Shown in pieces: positions 30,797 through 41,978 of a stretch of 64,000 bases of DNA (its first letter is position 1; every line of letters starts with the position of its first letter). The translations under genes were made by a program, and so were the position numbers. The notes below the pieces were generated by a model. The model made no database searches, was not told the origin of the DNA, and saw nothing but the letters and a program-made list of their open reading frames with translations. Location: assembly GCF_033118175.1 (NCBI RefSeq), contig NC_083692.1, positions 92,374,501 through 92,438,500 of the forward strand, read 5' to 3'. The DNA is from Dama dama. Taxonomy: Eukaryota > Chordata > Mammalia > Artiodactyla > Cervidae.

Positions 30797-32465
30797 TCAA
30801 TTGCTAAGTCATATCCCACTCTGCAACCTCATGGACTGTAGCATGCCAGGTTCCTCTGTCCTCCACTATGTCCTGGAGTTCGAGATCAAATCCATGTGTA
30901 TTGAGTCAGTGATGCTATCTAACCATTTCATCCACTGCTGCCCCCTTCTCCTTTTGCCTTCAGTCTTTCACAGCATCAGAGTCTTTTCCAGTGAGTCAGC
31001 TCTTCACATCAGGTGGCCAGAGTATTGGAGCTTCAGCATCAATCCTTTCAATGAATATTCAGGGTTGACTTCCTTTAGGATTGACTGGTTTAATCTCCTT
31101 GCTGTCCAAGAGACTCTCAAAAGTCTTCTCCAGCACCACAGTTCGAAGGCATCAATTCTTCAGCCTTTTTTATTTGTCCAGCTCTCACATCTGTACATGG
31201 CTACTGGAAAAACCATAGCTTTGACTGTATGGATATTTGTTGGCAAAGTAATGTCACTGCTTTTTAATATGATGTCTAGGTTTGTCATAACTTTTCCTCC
31301 AAGGAGCAAGTGTCTTTTAATTTCATGGCTGCAGTCACTGTCCTCAGTGATTTTAGAGCCCAAGAAAATAAAGTCTGTCACTGTTTCCATTGTTTCCCTA
31401 TCTATTTGTCATGAAGTGATGGGACTGGATCCCTTATCTTAGTTTTCTAAATATTGAGTTTTAAGCCAGCTTTCTCACTCTCCTCTTTCACCTTCATCAA
31501 GAGGCTGTTTAGTTCCTCTTCACTTTCTGCCGTAAGGATGGTGTCATCTGCATATCTGAAGTTATTGCTATTTCTCCCGGCAATCTTGATTCTATCTTGT
31601 GCTTCATCCAGTCTGGAATTTCACATGATGTACTCTGCATGTAAGTTAAATAAGCAGTGTGACACTATTCAGCCTTGATGCACACCTTTTCCTATTTGGA
31701 GCCAGTCTGTTGTTCCATGTTCGGTTCTAAGTGTTACTTCCTGACCTGCATACCCGTCTCTCAGGAGGCAGGTCAGGTGGTCTGGTATTCTCGTATCTTT
31801 AAGAATTTCCCACAGTTTGTTGTGGTCCATACAGTCAAAAGCTTTAGCATAGTCAATGAAGCAGAAATAGATGTTTTTCTGGAATTCTTTTGCTTTTTCT
31901 ATGATCCAGTAGATGTTGGCAATTTGATCTCTGGTTCCTCTGCCTTTTCTAAATCCAGCTTGTACATCTGGAATTCTTGGTTCACATACTATTGAAGGCT
32001 AGCTTGAAGGATTTTGAGCATTACCTTGCTGGCATGTGAAATGAGTGCAATTATGCGATAGTTTGAGTGTTCTTTGGCATTGCCCTTTGTGACTGTATGA
32101 AAACTGACCTTTTCCAGTCCTGTGGCCACTGCTCAGTTTTCCAAGTTTGCTAACATATTAAGTGCAACACTTTAACAGCATCTACTTTTTGGATTTTAAA
32201 TAGCTCAGCTGGAATTCCATCACCTCCACTTGCTTTGTTCGTAGAAATGCTTCCTGAGGCCCACTTGACTTCACACTCCAGGATGATCAGCTCTAGGTGA
32301 GTGAGCACACTATTGTGGTTATCTAGGTCATTAAGACCTTTTTTATACAGCTTTTCTGTGTATTCTTGCCTCATTTTCTTAATCTTTTCTGCTTTTGTTA
32401 GTTCCTGGCTCATAGCTTTATTGAGTTATGCAAGCTGCTTTACTGTGACAAGGCTGTGATCTATG
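30797..32465 (-). mobile_element. BovB (RTE) LINE fragment, reverse orientation
   Basis: About 1.67 kb covering the 3' half of the element on the - strand. Recognisable coding parts include the reverse-transcriptase YADD box (codons at 31543-31554), QAGFRKGRGTRDQ-like wording near 31930-31960, and METVTDFIFLGSKIT near 31350-31390. The frame is broken by stops and frameshifts, and the upstream endonuclease part is missing, so it is dead. Open frames read on the + strand across it are shadows. Confidence 0.9.
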
Positions 32466-32528
32466 AAGGGGCCATATGTTATAGTTATCTCTTGTTACTG
32501 CTTTTTAACGGTTTGGTAATATTTAGTG

Positions 32529-32871
32529 GGGCTTCCTAGGTGGTGCCCTGATAGCTCAGGTGGTAAGAATCCACCTGCAATGCAGGAATCCCTGGTTTGA
32601 TTCCTGGGTCAGGAAGATCCGCTGGAGAAGGGATAGGCTACCCACTCCATTGTTTTGGGGCTTCCCTTGTGGCTCAGCTAGTAAAGAGTCCGCCTGCAAT
32701 GCGGGAGACCTGGGTTCGATCCCTGGGTTGGGAAGATCCCCTGGAGAAGGGAAAGGCTACCCACTCCAGTATTCTGGCCTGGAGAATTCTATGGACTATA
32801 TAGTCCATGGGGTCACGAAGAGTCAGACATGACTGAAGTGACTTAGTATGCACTTTTGTGATTAGCACAAA
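32529..32871 (+). mobile_element. Tandem pair of Bov-tA type SINEs
   Basis: Two head-to-tail tRNA-like heads (GATAGCTCAGGTGGTAAGAA at about 32550 and TTGTGGCTCAGCTAGTAAAG at about 32668). The first unit is cut short near 32656; the second has a full Bov-A body ending ACTGAAGTGACTTAG. The flanks share ATTTAGTG (32521-32528 and 32872-32879), a possible 8-bp target duplication for the whole pair. Confidence 0.85.
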
Positions 32872-32879
32872 ATTTAGTG

Positions 32880-33347
32880 ATTATATAGAGTTGAGCAACC
32901 ACTGTTACAAGCCACTTTTAGAGCTTTTCCACACTCCCCCAAATTTCTTCTGGCCTATTTGCAGTCATTCTGTCCTTCAGCTTCCAGCCCCAGGAAACCA
33001 CTGATCTGCTTTGCTTTGTATACATTTTCTTTTTCTGGACAGTTCATATCTGAAGTCTTAAAATAAGAAGTAGTTTCTTTCTCTTTCCCTTTTCCCCCGG
33101 CCACCCACTTACTGTTCTGTAGAATGCCTTGTGTTCTGGTTTTCTTTTTGCTTCTTTCTGGTGTCATCTATCCCTCCCCCCTTCGTGTTTCTCTCCAGAA
33201 CAGCTTTACCCAGTAGAACTTCTGCAGTGATGGAACTGTCCTGTGTCTGCACTTTCCGATGGCTGCGTGTGACTTTGAGCGTTTGTGGTTGAGAATTTTT
33301 AATTTTACTTTTTAAATTTAAATAACTACATGTGGCTAGTGGTTATT
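32880..33347. other. Gene-free interval before the solo LTR
   Basis: Unassigned sequence. The last 120 bases (GCACTTTCCGATGGCTGCGT, ACATGTGGCTAGTGG) resemble an old MER-type DNA-transposon relic into which the LTR was inserted. Confidence 0.4.
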
Positions 33348-33691
33348 TAAAGGTCGGGGCATGCCCCGGGAAAGTGCCGCAAGGCAAATTCCGGAGGCTG
33401 GCTAAACTTCCGGGGACCGACCCCCTGCAGCCTGGTCCAATCAGGTACCGACCTGGAGCCCTCGGACACTGACCGCCGCTGTAGCCCGCGCTTTCTTCCT
33501 TATATGAAAAGACCTGGCTTGGACGCGGCCCTGGCTATGAAACCCCTCCCCACCCCTCATACCTCGCAGACTCCCTTTGTCTCCTCCCTCACCTGCCCCT
33601 GGGAGTTCTGCCCGAGAGCGACCGCTCAATAAAGGCCTTCACCACCGGTCCTTAGAGGCGGCTTTTTTCCTCCCGCGGCGTTTTTCTAACA
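33348..33691 (+). mobile_element. Solo LTR of an endogenous retrovirus
   Basis: A 344-bp GC-rich island in AT-rich DNA, flanked by a perfect 6-bp duplication GTTATT (33342-33347 and 33692-33697). Inside, in LTR order, are a CCAAT box (33437-33441), a TATA-like TTATATGAA (about 33499-33507) and AATAAA (33628-33633). The right end is CA; the left end is TA where TG is expected. No gag, pol or env sequence adjoins it, so it is the recombined remnant of one provirus. The 6-bp duplication suggests a class II (betaretrovirus-like) origin, which is inference. Confidence 0.75.
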
Positions 33692-33719
33692 GTTATTAGT
33701 GTAATCAGATTTGGGTTCA

Positions 33720-34310
33720 ACATTTTTGGGCATGAATATTTCCTAGGTGGTGCTCTGTGGTTTGTGCCACGTGGCACAAGTGTTTGCTTGTCTTTCAGCC
33801 ATGGGGTGGTTGACCAGTGGGCTCAGGCGGTGACAGCCTGACCTCCATTGTACAGGTCCCGCAACTTTATCTGATGGTTTTGTCCATTTAGAAATATTGC
33901 CTGAAGCAGTTAGTTCACCAAGGCCTACAAAATGGTGATTTCCCACCTCATTCTGTTATTATTTTCATATTTATGAGCTGGAATTCCTTTATCAACTAGA
34001 GTTATTTGGTTATCCTAAAATACATTTTGTGTAGAAAAGACTAGATAAATGCCTGTTTTTTTGCCTTTTAATAGTCAGTCTTCAGAATAAGTCATGTATG
34101 CCCTAGATCTTTCCAGTAGAGTTCATAGAGGAGGTTTTTTGTTTTTTTTTTTTTTTTTTTACTGTAATTACAAACTTGAGGTATATATATTCATTGTTTT
34201 TTAGTCAGTTGTATTTATATTTATTTTGATGCTCAGAGTATCCCATCTTTGACCAATAGGGGTTCTTTGTGTTGGTTCACATGTTCTTTTGATAAAACCA
34301 TAGAGAATAC
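33720..34310 (-). mobile_element. Old L1M-type LINE fragment
   Basis: The + strand contains GCGGTGACAGCCTGACCTCC ... TTATCTGATGGTTTTGTCCA ... CAAAATGGTGATTTCCCACC ... TTTATTTTGATGCTCAGAGT, the reverse of an old L1 3' region. A related copy lies at 35690-35840. It includes a poly-T run at about 34139-34160. Confidence 0.55.
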
Positions 34311-34317
34311 TAATCAT

Positions 34318-35086
34318 TAAGGAAATGCAGATCAAAACCACAGTGTGATACCACCTCATACCCAGTAAGATGGCTACTGTTAGAAAAACAAATAAGTATT
34401 TGGCCAGGATGTGGAGAAATCACAACCCTGTATTGTATAGTGTGGTTGAAAATATGAAATGGTACAGATGCTATGGAAAACAGTACAGTGATTCCTCAGA
34501 AAACTAAAAATAACATTACTGAATCATCCAGCAAATGCTTTTCTGAATATATACCTAAAGGAACTTAAAGTAGGGACTCGAGGACATTTTTGTTTACTCA
34601 TGTTTATAGCAGCCTCATTCACAGCAGCCAAAAGATGGGAGCAGTCTAGGTGTCCATCGATGAAGAATGATTGAGTAAAATGTGGTATATGCATACGATG
34701 GAATATGACTTAGATGTTAAGAGAAAGGATATTCTGACACATGCTCCATTTTAGGTGAACCTTGAGGGCATTATACTAAGTGAAATAAACCAGTCAAAAA
34801 AGTACTGGTATTGTATGACTTCACTTACATTAGGTACCAAGAATACTCAAATTCATATATATAGAAAGTAGAATGGATATTACCAGGACTATGTGGAGAA
34901 CGGGAATTATTATTTAATGCATACTGAGTTTCAGTTTTGTAAGACGTAAAGAGTTCTGTGGATGGATGGTGGTGATGTTCGCGACAACAGTGTACTTAAT
35001 GTACTTGATGCCACTGAACTGTATGCTAAAAGTGGTTTAAGATGGTAAGTTTTGTTATTTGTATTCCACCACAACTTTCTTTTAAA
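34318..35086 (+). mobile_element. L1 LINE 3' fragment
   Basis: Wording of an L1 3' end: GGAAATGCAGATCAAAACCA, GATACCACCTCATACCCAGT, TTCACAGCAGCCAAAAGATG, GGTAAGTTTTGTTATTTGTA. The coding frame is decayed. A younger L1 piece is inserted at its end (35099-35282). Confidence 0.85.
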
Positions 35087-35098
35087 AAGTGGTTTCAT

Positions 35099-35282
35099 CA
35101 GAGTGCTCAAAGCTGGTGCACTCGGACAACCCAGAGGATGGGATGGGGAGGGAGGTGGGAGGGGTTTCAGATGGGAGACACATGTTCACCTATGGCTGAT
35201 TCATGTCAGTATATGGCAAAAACCACCACAATATTGTAAAGTAATTAGCCTCCAATCTAAATTAATAAATTAATTAAAAAAG
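35099..35282 (+). mobile_element. Young 5'-truncated L1 3' end inserted in an older L1
   Basis: Ruminant-type L1 3' end (GATGGGATGGGGAGGGAGGT ... GGCAAAAACCACCACAATAT ... AATTAGCCTCCAATCTAAAT) with an A-rich tail. The flanks share AAGTGGTTTCAT (35087-35098) and AAGTGGTCTCAT (35283-35294), a 12-bp duplication with one mismatch. Confidence 0.85.
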
Positions 35283-35294
35283 AAGTGGTCTCAT

Positions 35295-37083
35295 GAAATT
35301 TTAAATGGGCACAAGCATGATTGGAGTACATTTAAGTGAGAATGGGAGGAATGGAATTGGAGAATTTAGATAAAGGCAGTAGTTTGAAACCTTAAAATAT
35401 ATACAAAATCAACAAAAAGCATTAAAAAATCATTTATATGCCACTTCAAATGAAGCATTATTTTTATATATTTTCTTCATATATGTGTATATTATAATAA
35501 ATTTATGTCATTAAAAAATCCATTTTCCCTCAGTATTCTGTGACATCTTAAATACATTTAGACCAGACTTACTGTGGAGTGTCAGATCTGTAAGAGTCGT
35601 ATAGAGCAAGCACCTAATTTAACCTCACATTTCTGCTCAGGGGTAGGTGGAGCTGGGTCTTGTCCCTGTGGAGTTTTTCTTCATAGCATTTATCGCAGCC
35701 TCTATTCTTTCACTTTTAGTAATGCCATAATTGATCAACGGGTTCAAGTGGTGACCGCCTTACCTTCATTGTTTAGTTCCTTATTTAAACTTTTTATCTA
35801 ATGGTTTCACCCATTGAGGAATATTACTCTTAGCCTCATTCAGAGCCTTATTCCTCTTGCTTGTCCTCCTGAGCTTTTTAGCTTTCTATCTGCGCTACTG
35901 CTTGGTTTTTCTTAACACTTCCTTCTGATCTGCTTCCTTCTTACTCAGAAACTTCTCCATGGCCTAGCAGAAGTCTGTGGCCTGCAAACTATTGAGTGAC
36001 CACAAAGTGCGTTTTCTTTTTGCTTTTAAATTTGAATGCTTTTAGGCAAGGCATAGACTCACTCCAATTTGCATGATTCTACTGCTTTTAACCAACTCAC
36101 TTCATTCATCTGCACTCCCTGTTTGTTTCTGTAGCCATTATGAGAATGCCACCTTTCCTGATGTTTAGCATGGTCTTCAGTGCCCAAAATAATGTCTGCA
36201 GTGTATTTTACCAATTTTATTTCTTATTACCCCCCTATAGGAAACCTTTATCCATTTTCTAATACCATTGTGCCTTTTCTTCTCTCTTACCCTTATGCAA
36301 ATACCTTGAAAATTGGCTCATATCATAGTTATGACCAGTTTCTAGCATTGTGTGTGGAATTAATGGATGAATGAACTTTTCTGGTACAAGTTAGTTTCTT
36401 AAAAATCTCCAAGAAACTCAGACAGTGGAGACTGTGGGAGAAACTGGTATATAAACAGCTAACTTTAATAGTATTATAAATAAAAAAGGACAGTTGTAAA
36501 GACTAATGAATTCTGCTTGGGAGGGCAGGTATGGCAGTTTCTTCCTGGGAGAGCCACATCATCTAGCTTTCCCTGACTACTCCAGATCGCTGATTTCTTT
36601 CCTTGTCCTCTGACCATCCCCTTCATTAACACATATTTTTTAGTTCATTATGACTCTAAATCTGATTATAATCTTGAGAACAGTGATTGTATTTGTATTT
36701 TATACTTGTGTATCCTCCCCTGCTCATAACGGGTAACTCACATTTTTGTTGAAAGTATAAGTCAAGGTGTTTCATGACAAGAAACAGAAAAATGCCTTAC
36801 AGTTTTAAGTGCACAGCTTTCTTAGAAGGATGATGGAGGCTCAGAAATGATATAGGACCAGAGTAGAAGGCAAAGGCTTGGAAGACGGGCAGGAGCCAAG
36901 GGGGCCCCAGAGGGTCGGGACCCATAACAGTATGTCCAGCTAGCGGCTGTCATCTCTGGATACTGCCAGGAGCGTGTCTTTGGTGGTTCATCCAGGAAGT
37001 AGAAGTTGGCTCCCCGGGTTGGAGAGGCTAAATTTTTTTTAAAGGTAAAAAAAAAATTTTTGCAGTACGTAATACTATACGGT
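35295..37083. other. Gene-free interval
   Basis: AT-rich non-coding DNA. An L1M-type reverse fragment at 35690-35840 repeats wording seen at 33810-33900. The part at 36830-37020 is GC-richer and unassigned. No coding signal is seen. Confidence 0.4.
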
Positions 37084-37100
37084 AAAGAATCAAAACATGA

Positions 37101-37249
37101 TGGGATGGGGAGGGAGGTGGAAGGGAGGGTCAGGATGGGGAACACATGCACACCCATGACTGATTCATGTGAATGTATGGCAAAAACCACCACTATATTG
37201 TAAAGTAATTAGCCTCCAATTAAAATTTTAAAAAAGTAATTAAAAAAAA
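37101..37249 (+). mobile_element. Short young L1 3' end with long target duplication
   Basis: A 149-bp L1 3' end (same type as at 35.1 kb) between perfect 17-bp copies of AAAGAATCAAAACATGA (37084-37100 and 37250-37266). The first A of the right copy may belong to the poly-A tail. Confidence 0.92.
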
Positions 37250-37419
37250 AAAGAATCAAAACATGAGAAAATCTGTAGTACAAAGCCTTCCTCTCGCTTT
37301 TGTTGCCAAACATTGAAATTCTCCTTTTTAACAGATAGTCATTAGTTTCATGTATATGCTAAAGATTTAAAAATGGCATTGTAAACAAATGTAATTATAT
37401 ATTCTTCTCCCCTCTTTTG

Positions 37420-37960
37420 TACAAAATTGGTAACTGACATTCTGTTCCACTATTCTGTGGATTGCTTTTCTTCATGTGTATTGGAAAGCTTTCTATACCA
37501 GTACACAAAGAGCTTTTTCATTCTTTTCACATAGTATTTCATTGTATGGATATAATATAAATTATTGAAATGCCTTATTGATGGATGTGTTGGAGAAGGA
37601 AATGGCAACCCACTCCAGTATTCTTGCCTGGGAAATCCATGGACAGAGAAGCCTGGTGGGCTACAGTCCATGGGGTCGCAAAAGAGTTGGACAGGACTTA
37701 GAAACTAAACAACAGTTGATGGACATGTTAAGTTGTTTTTGGTCTTTTTCTGTTCTACATCTATTCAGCATTTCTCCACCTAATGCTGTAGTAAATTATG
37801 TTGAACATAAATTGTTTCTGGTGTCTGTGTCTTTGGATATTCTTGGAAGCAGAATTGCTTGGCTAAACAGTTCTGCATTTTTAATTTTTAAGACAATGTC
37901 AAATTATCCTTCCCAAGAGTTTTTAGTTTTTAGTTTCAACAGTTTATGAGAATTCTGGTC
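37420..37960 (-). repeat. Probable old LINE relic interrupted by a SINE
   Basis: Wording such as CATAGTATTTCATTGTATGG, followed after the SINE by TTGTTTTTGGTCTTTTTCTG, resembles the reverse of LINE 3' sequence. The assignment is uncertain. A Bov-A unit splits it. Confidence 0.4.
37591..37715 (+). mobile_element. Bov-A monomer SINE
   Basis: Single Bov-A unit (GGAGAAGGAAATGGCAACCC ... GGACTTAGAAACTAAACAAC). The flanks TTGATGGATGTG (37578-37589) and TTGATGGACATG (37716-37727) are a 12-bp target duplication with two differences. Confidence 0.87.
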
Positions 37961-38879
37961 TTCCCATAAATGAGGATGATTTTTAAAGATTCAGTCTGGA
38001 GATTTATGAATAGAAAAAGAGACTGAGGAGGAATTATTTTTTATTTTCTTTCTACTCTAAGTCTCTGGGGGAGATATCAGAGGTAAGGAAAGATAAGCTA
38101 CCGAGCAGTGAATTTGACATGTAGATAACATTCAGAGAAGTAGCTTCTGATTGCAGCAGCAGAAATTTTTCTTTTGCTGTCCAAACTCTTGGTCACAGTG
38201 TATTAAAGATCTTACACACTGTGTCTTCATGTTGCTTTTCTCTACTCTTCTCAACTTGCAATCTAAACTTTGTGAAAAATTAAGCATTAATATTATGCAT
38301 AGTTTCTCTATTTTATTGACGTGCTTGCAATTCTTTCTGATGAGGCTTTCAAGAAGATGAAATAGCATTACCATTTTCATCCCCTGGACATCAGCAATTG
38401 ACTGATTCCCAGCAGTTGGAAAATAAAGTGATTTCCAACTTTCAGACTCAGTTTAGTTTGGGGTTCATCTCAGGTAGTATGTGTTAGTAAAATTAGAATT
38501 CTATGAAGGGTCAAGTTTTCAGCCTAAAATTTTCCTTCTGATAACTAAAAAAATATTTTAGGTAATAATACCATTCCCACTTTATTATCTGTTTCATGCC
38601 TTGTTTTTCATTCAGTTATAGTTCCTGCAGTTTCACAGGGACTGTTTCCCCTAGCTACCCTTATGAGCTTTCAGAACTCCAATGTTTGAGTTTTGCTTGA
38701 ACCCCTTTTTTGACAATGTCTTTGATGAATTTATCCTTGCCTTGGATGATGACCATATACAGAGTGTTTAAGACTTTTTAAGATATGTAGATAGATAATA
38801 TATAGAGAAAATTTTATGTAGTAAAATTCATGCTTTTTAGATGTATGATAGCCCAATACCAAATGTCGATGCACTGGCA
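37961..38879. other. Gene-free interval
   Basis: AT-rich non-coding DNA; nothing recognised. Confidence 0.4.
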
Positions 38880-39130
38880 TTTACACATGCTTGTCATTTT
38901 CTATTTGCTAGGCACTGAGCTGGATACTTTCACAAATGTAGTTTCATTTAATTTCATTTCATTCTCACAATGTGTCTGTGAGATAATTATTTCTCTCTCA
39001 GATTTAAGTTAGGAGATAATCTCAGGTTAAGTCACTGCCCAGTTTCGTATCATTGGCAATTGCTAGAACCAGGAATTTAGCCAGTCTTTCTGAATCCAGC
39101 TGCAGTGCATTTCCAGCACTTCCTCTCTGG
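38880..39130 (+). repeat. MIR SINE relic
   Basis: Order of MIR parts is kept: TTTGCTAGGCACTGAGCTGG, TTTCATTCTCACAATGTGTC, GATAATTATTTCTCTCTCAG, GGTTAAGTCACTGCCCAG, ACCAGGAATTTAGCCAGTC. Old and diverged. Confidence 0.65.
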
Positions 39131-39289
39131 TGTTAAAAAAAATACCCTGAGCAGTAGCTGCAGCATCGCTGGAAAATGTTTGTAGTCTCTCTCATTATTT
39201 TGAAGATTGAATTACTCATCTGGATATGTTTGTAAAATGATGAATTATATTATTTCTAGTATACTCCTTGTATATACTCATATGGGCTG

Positions 39290-39440
39290 CCTTCATTCAT
39301 CCAGTAAGTGTTTGTTGAGCCTGTTATGAGCCAGGAACTGTCTTAGGAACTGAGGATAAAGCTGTGAGTAAAACAAGGAGCTCACGGGGCATCTGGAGTA
39401 GCTTACATTCTGGTGTAGACAAAACATGTAAAGGGAGATA
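39290..39440 (-). repeat. L2/MIR-type relic, reverse orientation
   Basis: TTCATTCATCCAGTAAGTGT, GTTGAGCCTGTTATGAGCCA and ACTGTCTTAGGAACTGAGGA match the reverse of the common L2-type 3' wording. Confidence 0.55.
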
Positions 39441-40706
39441 TAAAGTCAGATGATCATGAGGCTTCCTTTTTTACTTGGATTACTGATGGCACTAGCCCTC
39501 ACATCATTTATTTGCTGGGGAGCCATGGAATTTCTTTCATCGTTTGCCTAGTATTGACTCTTGATGAAACTACTCACTGGGGCCAGTCTCAGATCAGGGC
39601 CAGAAGCAAAGTAGAAAACTAAATGAAGTAGCTCTTTAAAGTCAAGCTGTAAGGAAAGCTGAATGAATTAAACACTTATTTATATTCGGAACACATTTTC
39701 TTCAATTCTGGATTGCTTTTAGAAAGACTTTATCCCTCTCCCCCAATCTCTACCTTCCCTCCATACATTGTTGAGAGCAGTGATCCTCAAAAGGTAGGCT
39801 GAAGATACCTGAGGGTCCCCTTTGAGGAGATTTGGAAGGTTAAAGCCATTTTCATTTTAAGACTAAGATATGATTAACCTTTTTTGCTGTGTTGATACTT
39901 GGTTTGATGGTACAAAAGCCAATGGTGGATAAAAGCTGTTCATATTTCATCATGCATCATGTAATCATCAATACAATGACACCAAACTGTACCAGTAGTC
40001 ATTGTGTACTTACAGTAAAAAGGAAAGAAAGAAAGTTTCACTTCAGAACGTTTTGATCAATAAAAATTTATTTTATTAAGTCTCAACTCTTGAGTATATA
40101 TCTTTTTAATATTCTGGTGATGAAATGGGAAATGTACATAAAACACTTTTGCCTGCATACCAAAGTACAGTGGTTCTTGAGGAAAAATGTTTGTGTGACT
40201 GTTTAAGTTGTGAGTTGATCTAGCTGTTATTTTTTTCATGGAATGCTATTTTTACTTGCAAGGGTAACTGACAGACTGTGGCTATTCAGAGTTGGGTGTT
40301 TGGCAGATATTTTCTTAAAAATGAACAAAGTGATTTTTCAAGGAAAGTTCAAGGAAACAATGGAAGGTTTTGTTGCCAGTGATAAAAATTTGACCTTTCA
40401 AGTGAAAATTAGAAGTTTGGAAGACTTGTATTAGCCACTGTGAGCTTGACAGTATTCCAGTATTTAAAGTTTTCTGATAAGATTGGTAAATGTGTTTTTT
40501 AAATACTATATAATAAAATGTATCAACATTTGAAAGATCTGCATAAATTAGTGAACTAATATTTTCCAAATAACCAATATATGGTGGTACAAAATCATGC
40601 AAGTTAAAAGATCCATTCAAAGTATGAAATAAGCCAATATATTTTTAGTGTCAGAAAGTATGAAAATTCCATTGATATGGTTTCACAGTCTGTACTGCAG
40701 CTAACT

Positions 40707-41304
40707 TCATTGCAGCACTGTTTACAAAAGCTAGGACATGGAAGCAACCTCGATGTCCGTCAGCAGAGGAATGGATAAGGACGTTGTGGTGGATACACAC
40801 AATGGAATATTGCTCAGCTATAAAAAGGAATGCATTTGAGTCAGTCCTAAAGAGGTGGATGAACCTAGAGCCTATTAAACAGAGTGAAGTAAGTCAGGAA
40901 GAGGGAGACAAATACTGTATATTAACACATAATATGGAATTTAGAAAGATGGTACTGGTGATCCTACATCCAGGGCAGCAAAGGAGACACGGATGTAAAG
41001 AACATACTTTTGAACTCAGTAGGAGAAGGAGAGGGTGGGATGATTTGAGAAAGTAGCATTGAAACTTGCACATTGCCATGTGTAAATTACATGGCCAGTG
41101 CAAGTTTGATGCATGAAGCTGGGCACTCAAAGCCAGTGCTCTGGGACAACCTAGAGGGATGGGGTGGGGAGGGAGAGGGGAAGGGGGGGGGGTTCAGGAT
41201 GGGAGGGGTGCATGTATACCCATGGCTGATTCATGTTGATGTTGGCAAGAACCGTCACAATATTGTAATTATCCTCCAATTAAAATAAATAAATAAATAA
41301 AAAG
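40707..41304 (+). mobile_element. L1 3' fragment inside the hAT relic
   Basis: TTCATTGCAGCACTGTTTAC, GGAAGCAACCTCGATGTCCG, CACAATGGAATATTGCTCAG, and the ruminant-type L1 end GGCTGATTCATGTTGATG ... AATTATCCTCCAATTAAAAT with an A/T-rich tail. hAT sequence resumes right after it (ACTTGACACATTTTAG). Confidence 0.85.
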
Positions 41305-41544
41305 AAACCATCACTTGACACATTTTAGCTTTTTATCAAAGCAAAATATCCACAACTATGCAAAATTACTGTTAAAATAACCTCTTTCCAGCTACATGTC
41401 TGTCTGGGGCTGAATTTTCTCTTTAAGTGTGCTTCAGTCAAAACAACATACCATGACAAAGAGGAAGCTCATTTATAAGAATTCAGCTGTCTTCTATTAA
41501 GACAGCTTTTTATTAAATTTTTTTGGAGGGAATACATTTACAGT

Positions 41545-41763
41545 CGGGGCTTCCTGGGTAGCTCAGCTGGAAAAGAATCTGCCTGCAATGCGGGAGACCC
41601 CAGTTCAGTTCCTGGTTTGGGAAGTTCCCCTGGAGAAGGGATAGGCTACCCACTGCACTACTCTTGCCTGGAGAATCCCCATGGACAGAGGAGCCTGGCG
41701 GCTACAGTCCGTGGGGCCGGACAAGAGTGGAACACGACTGAGGGACAGCACAGCAGCACACAG
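41545..41763 (+). mobile_element. Bov-tA SINE inside a MER2-like element
   Basis: tRNA head (GTAGCTCAGCTGGAAAAGAA) and Bov-A body (GGCTACCCACTGCACTACTC, GAACACGACTGAGGGACAGC). The flanks share TTTACAGT (41537-41544 and 41764-41771), an 8-bp target duplication. Confidence 0.88.
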
Positions 41764-41768
41764 TTTAC

Positions 41769-41978
41769 AGTTAACTCTGCCACAGTATGAGTTTGAACTA
41801 TGTGGGTCCACTTCTGTGTAGATTTTTAAAAGTAGTAAATTCAGTATTGCACTATCCATGGTTCGTTGAATCCTCAGATGTGGAGCTGAGGATGTGGAGA
41901 GCTGACTATATTATACTCAGATTTTTGACTGTGCAGAGGGTCAGTGTCCCTAACCTCATATTATCTGAGATCAACTAT
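41769..41978 (+). mobile_element. MER2-like (Tigger-type) non-autonomous DNA transposon
   Basis: GTTTGAACTATGTGGGTCCA, GTTCGTTGAATCCTCAGATG, GGAGAGCTGACTATATTATA and CTGTGCAGAGGGTCAGTGTC follow MER2 order. The ends AGTTAACTCTG and GAGATCAACT are rough inverted repeats. The Bov-tA SINE sits at its left edge. Confidence 0.7.

Noticed and set aside
30801..31442. 213-codon + strand frame
   Set aside because: It is the complement of a reverse-oriented BovB fragment and has no independent support.
32674..32868. tRNA-like sequences with GTTCGATCCC box B
   Set aside because: They are the tRNA-derived heads of Bov-tA SINEs, not functional tRNA genes. No cloverleaf with a full acceptor stem is present.
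33348..33691. GC-rich block first considered as a CpG promoter of a host gene
   Set aside because: The 6-bp direct duplication at both borders and the CCAAT, TATA-like and AATAAA order explain it better as a solo LTR.
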